Origin: Caballeronia temeraria
GTDB taxonomy: Bacteria > Pseudomonadota > Gammaproteobacteria > Burkholderiales > Burkholderiaceae
Direction: 5' to 3'
DNA: 64,000 bases
NCBI RefSeq assembly: GCF_001544795.2
Contig: NZ_FCOI02000028.1
Location: 1-64,000 of the forward strand
Shown here: positions 57,498-64,000 of the stretch, piece by piece
How positions within the stretch are numbered: the first letter of the stretch is position 1
Layout: each line of letters opens with the position of its first letter
Notes under the pieces: model-generated
Databases searched by the model: none
Told to the model about the DNA's origin: nothing
What the model saw: the letters and a program-made list of their open reading frames with translations, nothing else
Program-made: the position numbers and the translations under genes

Positions 57498-58871
57498 ATG
57501 CGATTGCCGAGTTATTTCCGTTTCAATAACGCACCCGCGGGTCGTCATCTCACGTTGCGACTCATCGAAAGCATTTTCGTCGCGATCTGCGCGATGGTCA
57601 TGCACAGGCATGCCGAAGGCAGTGCTCTGGCGGCCTATCGCAGCACGGCTGTCGCACTCACGATCATCTACGCGTGGTGCGCGATGGATGCAAACCCGAC
57701 GCCACGCGCGACGCCGGTTCGGGGCGCGCTTTTGACGGCGCTCGGCTGGGTGTTCTGCGAAGCCCTGGCCGTGGGAACGGTCAAGCTGATGCATCCGGAC
57801 TACGAGCCGTCGCTTCGATCCTTCGCGGGCCTGGCGGCGTTGACGGCGGCCGGCATCTTCGCGTGCAGGATCGCCCGTGCGCCCGGCACGCGCGTCCACT
57901 CGGTGGCGGTCGTCGGACGCGGCGATCATTGCGCTGTCCTCATGCGCAACCTCGACGCGATGCGCGAGCCGATTTACCGGATCGAGGCGCAATTCGAGAC
58001 GGGCGGCGAGGCAGCGGCGCCGCTCGACGGCGTGCAGCGCTTTTCCGACATCGCGGCGTTCGTATCGCATTTGCGAGCGCAGCGAATCGACGAACTGTGG
58101 CTCGCCTTGCCGCTCACCGATGAAGACGCGCTGCATCGTTTCATCGATGCGTTCCGCAATGAACTGGTGAACATCCGCTTCATCCCGGACGTGAGCAACC
58201 TGACGCGCTTCCAGAGCGGCACGGTCGATCTCGACGGCGCGCTCGCGATCAACCTCGTTGCCTCGCCGCTCAATGCGGACGCACTCGCCGTCAAGACGAT
58301 TTTCGACCGTGTGTTTGCCGCCTGCGCGATTCTCGCAAGCTCGCCGGTGCTGCTCGCGATCGCGCTTGCCGTCAAGCTCTCGTCGCCGGGACCGGTGCTG
58401 TTCAGACAGTTGCGCCGGGGCGCGAGCGGAAAGCCGTTCGAGATCTACAAATTCCGCACGATGCGCATGCACGCGGCGGGCGACGGCGTCGTCGTCCAGG
58501 CCACGCGCGGCGATCCGCGCATCACTCGTGTCGGCGCCTTTCTGCGCCGCACGAGCCTCGACGAACTGCCGCAATTCCTCAACGTGCTACGCGGCGAGAT
58601 GTCGGTCGTCGGGCCGCGCCCGCATGCCATCGAGCATGACGCGCTTTATCAGGACATCGTCGACGACTACATCCATCGCTATCGCATCAGGCCGGGCATC
58701 ACCGGCTGGGCGCAGATCAACGGTCTGCGCGGCGAGACCGATTCCATCGAAAAGATGCAGCGGCGTGTCGAACACGATCTCTATTACCTCAGCAACTGGT
58801 CGTTTGCGCTCGACATGCGCATCGTGCTCGCGACCATCGTGCGGGGATTCGTACATCGCAATGCGTATTGA
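57498..58871 (+). CDS. undecaprenyl-phosphate glucose phosphotransferase
   Basis: A 457-residue polyprenyl-phosphate hexose-1-phosphate transferase of the WcaJ/BceB type, which starts the repeat unit by loading glucose-1-phosphate on the lipid carrier. Four N-terminal helices (about 20-130), a CoA-binding-like domain with VAVVGRGDHCAVLMRNL (about 135-250), a further helix, and the C-terminal catalytic domain with KFRTMRMHA, RRTSLDELPQFLNVLRGEMSVVGPRPH and GITGWAQINGLRG. First gene of the exopolysaccharide operon. No strong ribosome site precedes the ATG. Confidence 0.92.
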   Translation: MRLPSYFRFNNAPAGRHLTLRLIESIFVAICAMVMHRHAEGSALAAYRSTAVALTIIYAWCAMDANPTPRATPVRGALLTALGWVFCEALAVGTVKLMHPDYEPSLRSFAGLAALTAAGIFACRIARAPGTRVHSVAVVGRGDHCAVLMRNLDAMREPIYRIEAQFETGGEAAAPLDGVQRFSDIAAFVSHLRAQRIDELWLALPLTDEDALHRFIDAFRNELVNIRFIPDVSNLTRFQSGTVDLDGALAINLVASPLNADALAVKTIFDRVFAACAILASSPVLLAIALAVKLSSPGPVLFRQLRRGASGKPFEIYKFRTMRMHAAGDGVVVQATRGDPRITRVGAFLRRTSLDELPQFLNVLRGEMSVVGPRPHAIEHDALYQDIVDDYIHRYRIRPGITGWAQINGLRGETDSIEKMQRRVEHDLYYLSNWSFALDMRIVLATIVRGFVHRNAY

Positions 58872-58886
58872 CGCGCAGGACCCATC

Positions 58887-60065
58887 ATGAAGCAATCGAT
58901 TGAACGCGTTCGCCCTACGTCGTGGCGCGCCTCGTTTCCACGGACGGCATTGACCCTCGCGCTGACGGCCTTGCTTGGTGCTTGCGCGGCCGCGCCAGGC
59001 TTTCGCATGCCGGTGAGCGCCGATCCGGCGACGAGCGCGAGCGAAGCCGGCACGCACGTCGAAGCCACTGCGGCGACGCCCGCAATTCCCGTCACGGAAC
59101 TCGATCTCGCGGTCGTGAAACGCTTTGCGGGGCAACGCAAGGCGCGTCTGGATCAGCAGGTGACGCAGCTTTTCGGCGCACCGCAAACCTACACGGTCGG
59201 TACGGGCGACGTGCTGCAGATCGTGGTCTGGGATCACCCGGAACTCGCGGCGGCGGCCGGTCCGGGCCAGTCTCAGTTGCCTGCGAAGCCGAGCGATCCG
59301 GCGGCGGGCTTCGTCGTCGATCAGAAGGGCAACCTGCGTTTCCCGTATGCAGGGACGATCGCGGTCGCCGGACTGCGCACCGATGAGATTCAGCAGAAGC
59401 TGACCACGGCGCTTTCGACGTATCTCGTGAAACCGCAGGTGACGGTGCGCATGGCGTCGTATCGCGCCCGCCAGGTGTATGTCGATGGTCAGGTGCACAG
59501 CCCCGGCGCGCTCTCGCTGACGGACGTGCCGCTCAGCTTCTACGACGCGATCGCGCGCGCGGGCGGCTTCAGCGACAACGCCGATCAGAGCGATGTGGTG
59601 CTGGTGCGCGGCGGTGTTTCGCATCGGATCGACGTGCCGCAACTGCTCGCGCAAGGGCTCAATCCGTCGAAGCTGTATCTGAAGTCGGGCGATCTGCTGC
59701 GTGTCACTTCGCGCGACGACAACATCGTCTATGTGATGGGCGAAGTGAACAAGCCGGGCTCGGCCACGCCGCGTCGCGACGGCCGCATGTCGCTAGCGGA
59801 TGCGCTCGCGCAGGCGGGCAGCATCAATTCGAACACGGCCGACACCGCGCAGATGTTCGTGATCCGCCCGGGCGACGACGCGCCGCAAGTGTTCCATCTG
59901 GATAGCCGTTCGCCCGTCTCGATGCTCGTGGCGAATGAGTTCGAGCTGCAGCCGAAGGACGTCGTTTATGTCGACGGTAACGGTCTCGTGCGCTTCAACC
60001 GCGTGATCAGTCTGTTGATGCCGCTGATCAGCTCTGGGCTTACGGCTGGGGTGATCGCGAAATGA
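58887..60065 (+). CDS. polysaccharide export lipoprotein (Wza/BceE-like)
   Basis: A 392-residue outer-membrane polysaccharide export protein. A signal peptide ends in a lipobox (LLGACAAAP, about residue 32). The polysaccharide export domain (TYTVGTGDVLQIVVWDHPELAAA; then GFVVDQKGNLRFPYAGTIAVAGL) is followed by two SLBB domains (about 190-270 and 280-350). A C-terminal hydrophobic helix is the membrane barrel part of Wza types. It overlaps the phosphatase gene by four bases. Confidence 0.93.
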   Translation: MKQSIERVRPTSWRASFPRTALTLALTALLGACAAAPGFRMPVSADPATSASEAGTHVEATAATPAIPVTELDLAVVKRFAGQRKARLDQQVTQLFGAPQTYTVGTGDVLQIVVWDHPELAAAAGPGQSQLPAKPSDPAAGFVVDQKGNLRFPYAGTIAVAGLRTDEIQQKLTTALSTYLVKPQVTVRMASYRARQVYVDGQVHSPGALSLTDVPLSFYDAIARAGGFSDNADQSDVVLVRGGVSHRIDVPQLLAQGLNPSKLYLKSGDLLRVTSRDDNIVYVMGEVNKPGSATPRRDGRMSLADALAQAGSINSNTADTAQMFVIRPGDDAPQVFHLDSRSPVSMLVANEFELQPKDVVYVDGNGLVRFNRVISLLMPLISSGLTAGVIAK

Positions 60066-60499
60066 TCCGGTCGGTTTTGATGGTGTGCGAGGGAAACATC
60101 TGCCGCAGCCCGATGGCCGCGGCCCTGCTTGCGCGTGAGTTGCCTGAGCTCGAGGTCACGTCGGCGGGCACGCATGCGGTGGTGGGGGCGGGTGCGGATG
60201 CGGTGATCGTCGAGATCGCGCAGGCGCACGGCCTTGCACTCGATACGCACGTCGCAACCCAACTCGATGCTTCCCGCGCGCAGGCCGCGGATCTGATTCT
60301 CACGATGACACAGGCGCAGCGCCAGTGGATCGAGTCCAACTGGCCGTCGCTGCGCGGCAAGGTGTTCCGGCTTTGCGATGAAGAACGCGTCGACGTAATG
60401 GATCCGTATAGACGCCACCGCGCAGTGTTTGACCTGGCCTTCGTCCAGATCCGGGGTGGCATCTCGCAATGGAGCCGCAGTCTGGCGGCGCAACGATGA
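60062..60499 (+). CDS. low-molecular-weight protein-tyrosine phosphatase
   Basis: A 145-residue low-molecular-weight tyrosine phosphatase (Wzb/BceD type). The catalytic CX5R loop is CEGNICRS (Cys9, Arg15) and the general acid is Asp in VMDPYRRH near residue 119. It would dephosphorylate the tyrosine kinase encoded next. It overlaps both neighbours by four bases (ATGA), so translation is coupled in export protein-phosphatase-kinase order. Confidence 0.94.
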   Translation: MIRSVLMVCEGNICRSPMAAALLARELPELEVTSAGTHAVVGAGADAVIVEIAQAHGLALDTHVATQLDASRAQAADLILTMTQAQRQWIESNWPSLRGKVFRLCDEERVDVMDPYRRHRAVFDLAFVQIRGGISQWSRSLAAQR

Positions 60500-62712
60500 A
60501 AGAACTGCATATCAAAACTTCCCAGCCCTCTTCCGACGCCGGCAGCGACGATGAAATTCGACTGTCCGAGGTCGTCGGCGTGCTGCGCGAGAATCGCAAG
60601 CTGATCGCGATCGCCACGGCGTGCACGTTGCTGGTCGGATCGGTATACGCGTTTCTCTGGACGCCCACCTACCGGGCCGACGCGCTTATTCAGGTCGACG
60701 ATGACAGCGGCGCCGGTACGCTCAACGACAAGCTGGGCGATCTGGCCGCGCTGTTCCAGAACAAATCGAGTTCCGATGCGGAAATCGAACTGATGCGCTC
60801 GCGCATGGTGGTCGGCGATGCCGTTTCGCGGCTCCATCTCGATATCGATGCGCATCCGCATTACTTCCCGCTTCTCGGTGCGCCCTATGTCCGCTATACG
60901 GCGGGTGACGGGCTCGCGAGTGCGCCGCTCGGTCTGTCCAGTTACGCCTGGGGCGGCGAGCGCATCATCGTCTCGACCTTCGACGTGCCAGTCTCGTTGC
61001 ATGACAAGACCTTCATGCTGGTCGCACGGGAAGGTGAGCGTTACGAATTGCTATCGCCGGACGGTGATGTCGTGTTGCGCGGAAAGGTCGGAGAAACTGT
61101 GTCGGCTCAATACAAGGCCGGTGCTATCAGACTGACCGTCATGTCGCTTCTCGCACACCCCGGCACGCGCTTCGAACTGACGCGAGCGTCGACACAGCAG
61201 ACCGTCGCTGATCTGCAAAAGGCACTCAAGATCGACGAGAAGGCGAAACAGTCTGGGATTATCAGCATGTCGCTCGATGACGCGGACGCCGAAGCCGTTA
61301 CCGGAACAGTAAATACGATCGCGACGATCTACGTCCAGCGCAACGTCGATCGCAAGTCCGCGCAGGCGGAACAGATGCTCGCCTTCCTGGCCGACCAGCT
61401 ACCGCAACTGCGCGCTGACCTCGACCGGGCCGAGGCGCGCTATAACGAGTATCGCGCAAAGCACGGTGCGATTGACTTGGAAGAGCAAAGCAAGCTGCTG
61501 CTGCAGACGGTCGTAGAGAACCGCACGAAGATCATTGAATTGCAGCAGCAGCGTGGGAGTCTCGTGCAACGTTACACCGCGTTGCACCCGTCAGTTACGG
61601 CTATTGATGCGAGCATCGTTGAACTGCAACGCCAGTCCGACGAGTATGAGAAACAGGTCAGCAGTCTTCCAAACTTGCAGCAGGACGCTGTGCGCCTCCT
61701 GCGAGATGTGAAGGTGAGCAACGATCTCTACACCAATCTTCTTGACAGTACTCAGCAGTTGCGCGTGCTGAAGGCCGGGCAACTCGGCAACGTCCGGACG
61801 GTTGATTATGCTGTTACACCAGAGAAGCCGGTTGCGCCGAAGAAAGCTTTGACGATCGTGCTTTCCGCGCTAATCGGACTATTCCTGGGAAGTGTTCTCG
61901 CGATAACGCGTCGTATACTCAATCGCGGGCTGGAAACGCCCGGGGACATCGAGGCCGCTATCGATGTTCCTGTGTACGCGATCATCTCGCGTTCGGAGCA
62001 GCAAGCTGCGCTTGAATCCGCGCGGGGACGCGATAAATCAAAGGTCAGCGTGCTCGCGCGTCTTTCGCCAAATGACGTTGCGATCGAGGGATTACGCAGC
62101 CTGCGCACCGCTCTTAACTTCAAAATCCTAAAGAAGCGTAACGAGGTTCTGATGTTCACCGGACCTCGTCCCGGCGTCGGGAAGTCATTCGTCTCTCTCA
62201 ACTTCTCCGCCGTGCTTGCCGAAGGCGGCGACAAGGTATTGCTCATCGATGGCGATATGCGGCGCGGCAATCTGCACGGCTTGCTCGGTCTCTCGCGCAA
62301 ACCGGGGCTCTCAGAACTTCTCAACGGTGCCGAACCCGATCTCGTCATCAAGCGCGATGTGCTTCCGGGTCTCGACGTCGTCACCGGTGGATCAATTCCT
62401 TCGCATCCTTCCGAGCTGTTGATGGGGAGTCGGTTGGCCGATGTACTTGCGCGCTTGCGTCAACGCTATGACTACGTGATCGTCGACTCGCCTCCAGTGC
62501 TCGCAGTAACCGATCCCGGCCTGATCGGTCGCCATGTGGACGCGACCCTGCTTGTCGCACGGCACGGCCGCCATACAGCGGCGGAACTCAGCGAAACGAT
62601 GCGTCAACTCGCGAGTGCCGGCGTTCCGTTGGATGGAGCGCTGCTCACGGATACACCAGCAAGCGGGATGTCCTATGGCGCGTTTTCCAAGTATCACGAC
62701 CGTGACGAGTGA
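60496..62712 (+). CDS. polysaccharide co-polymerase / BY-kinase (Wzc/BceF-like)
   Basis: A 738-residue inner-membrane polysaccharide co-polymerase with tyrosine autokinase. Helix 1 is IAIATACTLLVGSVYAFLW (about 45-63), the periplasmic Wzz domain with coiled coils follows, and helix 2 is near 460 (ALTIVLSALIGLFLGSVLAI). The cytoplasmic kinase has Walker A GPRPGVGKSFVSLNF, Walker A' VLLIDGDMRRG and Walker B YDYVIVDSPPVLAV. The C-terminal tyrosine cluster is short here (SYGAFSKYHD). It controls chain length and export. Start overlaps the phosphatase stop. Confidence 0.94.
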   Translation: MKELHIKTSQPSSDAGSDDEIRLSEVVGVLRENRKLIAIATACTLLVGSVYAFLWTPTYRADALIQVDDDSGAGTLNDKLGDLAALFQNKSSSDAEIELMRSRMVVGDAVSRLHLDIDAHPHYFPLLGAPYVRYTAGDGLASAPLGLSSYAWGGERIIVSTFDVPVSLHDKTFMLVAREGERYELLSPDGDVVLRGKVGETVSAQYKAGAIRLTVMSLLAHPGTRFELTRASTQQTVADLQKALKIDEKAKQSGIISMSLDDADAEAVTGTVNTIATIYVQRNVDRKSAQAEQMLAFLADQLPQLRADLDRAEARYNEYRAKHGAIDLEEQSKLLLQTVVENRTKIIELQQQRGSLVQRYTALHPSVTAIDASIVELQRQSDEYEKQVSSLPNLQQDAVRLLRDVKVSNDLYTNLLDSTQQLRVLKAGQLGNVRTVDYAVTPEKPVAPKKALTIVLSALIGLFLGSVLAITRRILNRGLETPGDIEAAIDVPVYAIISRSEQQAALESARGRDKSKVSVLARLSPNDVAIEGLRSLRTALNFKILKKRNEVLMFTGPRPGVGKSFVSLNFSAVLAEGGDKVLLIDGDMRRGNLHGLLGLSRKPGLSELLNGAEPDLVIKRDVLPGLDVVTGGSIPSHPSELLMGSRLADVLARLRQRYDYVIVDSPPVLAVTDPGLIGRHVDATLLVARHGRHTAAELSETMRQLASAGVPLDGALLTDTPASGMSYGAFSKYHDRDE

Positions 62713-62806
62713 ATTCATTAAACGACTCTCGTTGCCCTGGGAAAGCATGCGAATCGCCGGATCATCGTTGGTCGTTTAACCCGCTTCAAATAATCAAGAG
62801 CATCTG

Positions 62807-64000
62807 ATGTCAGTCAAACAACTTTCCATTATCGGCACGCGCGGGATTCCGGCGAGTCATGGCGGATTCGAAACTTTTGCAGAACGTCTGGCCCTATACC
62901 TCGTTCAACGAGGCTGGCACGTGACGGTGTATTGCCAAGGCGCGACCGATCAAATCGAAACGATGGAGGATATCTGGCGAGGTGTGCATCGGATCGTGAT
63001 CCCGGTCAGCCGGTCCGGCGCGCTGGGCACGATGGAGTTTGACTGGAAGTCTGTAAAGGATGTGGTGCGGCAGCGGCCGGCGCTTGTATTGACGCTTGGC
63101 TACAACACCGCTGCCTTCTGCACGTACCTTCGCTGGAACGGGATCACCAACCTGATCAACATGGACGGACTCGAATGGCGACGTGAGAAGTGGAAGTTCC
63201 ACGAACGCATCTGGCTCTGGATCAACGAGCGGATCGGGTGTTGGACGGGCAATCACCTCATCGCAGATCACCCGGCAATCGCGGCGCATCTCGCCACGCG
63301 AGTCAAGCGCTCCAAGATCACGACCATCCCCTATGGAGCCGATGCGGTTGGCGATGTCGCGCGTGATCCGCTCAAGGCGCTAGGTCTGGAAGGCATGCGG
63401 TACGGCATCGTGATCGCGCGGCCAGAACCCGAAAACTCAGTGCTCGAAATCGTTACGGCCTTTTCCCGAAGAGTGCGAAACGCGAAGCTTGTCGTGCTCG
63501 GCAAGTACGATTCCAACTCGAACGCGTATCACCGTCAGGTGCTTGCCGCTGCGAGCGACGAAGTGCTGTTTCCCGGCGCAATCTACGATCAGGCGTTCCT
63601 GCGCGCATTGCGTCGGCATGCGGAATTCTATTTGCACGGGCACCGCGTGGGGGGAACCAATCCGTCGCTGGTCGAGGCATTAGGCGCAGGGAATGCTGTA
63701 ATCGCCCACGACAATGTCTTCAACCGCTGGGTCGCAGGTCCAGGCGCGCGCTTTTTTGCGTTCGAAGCCGAGTGCGACATACATATCTCAGCACTGCTTG
63801 GTGATCCCGACACAGCTCGCGCGATGAGCCAGGCGAGCACGCAACGATTCGAGGGCGCGTTCCGGTGGCGTAGCGTGTTAGCACAATATGAGGCGCTGCT
63901 AGACCGTCATTTGAACGACAGCGCGCGCGTTCCGACGAGCGTATCCGAGGCACTTGACAAACCTGAGCGTGTGCGCAATCTCGCTCCGAAGGCCCAACAC
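62807..64000 (+). CDS. glycosyltransferase, DUF1972 type (cut by window end)
   Basis: At least 398 residues, continuing beyond the window. The N-terminus KQLSIIGTRGIPASHGGFETFAERL is the DUF1972 (rhamnosyltransferase-like, GT4-type) signature, and later INMDGLEWRREKWK, TTIPYGADAV, and HGHRVGGTNPSLVEALGAGNAVIAHDN with the Glu of the nucleotide-sugar site. It would add a sugar in assembly of the exopolysaccharide repeat unit. It begins 94 bases after the kinase gene. The donor sugar is unknown. Confidence 0.88.
   Translation, partial: MSVKQLSIIGTRGIPASHGGFETFAERLALYLVQRGWHVTVYCQGATDQIETMEDIWRGVHRIVIPVSRSGALGTMEFDWKSVKDVVRQRPALVLTLGYNTAAFCTYLRWNGITNLINMDGLEWRREKWKFHERIWLWINERIGCWTGNHLIADHPAIAAHLATRVKRSKITTIPYGADAVGDVARDPLKALGLEGMRYGIVIARPEPENSVLEIVTAFSRRVRNAKLVVLGKYDSNSNAYHRQVLAAASDEVLFPGAIYDQAFLRALRRHAEFYLHGHRVGGTNPSLVEALGAGNAVIAHDNVFNRWVAGPGARFFAFEAECDIHISALLGDPDTARAMSQASTQRFEGAFRWRSVLAQYEALLDRHLNDSARVPTSVSEALDKPERVRNLAPKAQH

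Noticed and set aside
1..64000. tRNA, rRNA, integrase or transposase genes
   Set aside because: None recognised on either strand; the mobile nature of the left part rests on composition, repeats and gene content only.

Overview
The window looks like a Burkholderiaceae chromosome (Paraburkholderia/Caballeronia/Burkholderia type). This is inferred from GC-rich codon use in the right part, the order glmS-glmU, ttcA-folB, cca and slt, a pxpBCA-DUF969-DUF979 operon, and an exopolysaccharide cluster resembling the bce (cepacian) loci. No rRNA, tRNA or CRISPR array was seen.

The window falls into two parts that meet at the 3' end of glmS (about 39.3 kb). The left part (1-39,341) is an accessory island. 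Its contents in order are: TPM-domain proteins with LemA (0-2 kb); a copper-type block with a Met-rich periplasmic protein, DUF2933, an isoprenylcysteine-methyltransferase-like protein and a CopA-type ATPase with YHS domain (2.3-6.1 kb); a broken DUF305 gene; a chromate block with chrB-chrA divergent from a Tat-exported superoxide dismutase (ChrC-like), a short ChrB-like protein and a beta-propeller (7.4-14.5 kb); a cobalt/nickel block with a DMT transporter bearing a His-rich tail and dmeR-dmeF (14.6-17.4 kb); an MFS transporter; an RDD protein, a Na+/H+ antiporter family protein, a two-component system, a cytochrome b561 and a rubrerythrin-VIT iron/manganese exporter (19.9-26 kb); the SOS mutasome imuA-imuB-dnaE2 behind a LexA box (26.3-31.6 kb); and a run of nuclease-like and unknown genes (SRAP peptidase with a coiled-coil insert, PD-(D/E)XK protein, AT-rich beta-helix membrane protein, DUF3800; 32-38.7 kb). 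A direct repeat of about 345 bp brackets the chromate/cobalt block.

The right part (39.3-64 kb) is core chromosome. It holds glmS, glmU, ttcA, folB, a pteridine-reductase-like SDR, a MidA-like methyltransferase, DUF2905, cca, a GST, an NDUFA9-like protein, a lytic transglycosylase, 5-formyl-THF cyclo-ligase, a MarR regulator divergent from pxpBCA, DUF969/DUF979, and the start of an exopolysaccharide operon (priming transferase, Wza-like exporter, tyrosine phosphatase, tyrosine kinase, glycosyltransferase cut by the window end).

The strongest unexpected signal is compositional. Reading the whole left part by eye I found no GATC tetramer in about 39 kb, whereas it is common in the right part, beginning inside glmS. 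Within island genes isoleucine after a G is written ATT, while ATC is used freely after other bases, so this looks like selection against the word rather than base composition. With the attTn7-like position of the boundary (next to the glmS stop) and a structured 110-bp element there, this marks the left part as one mobile unit with a shared history.
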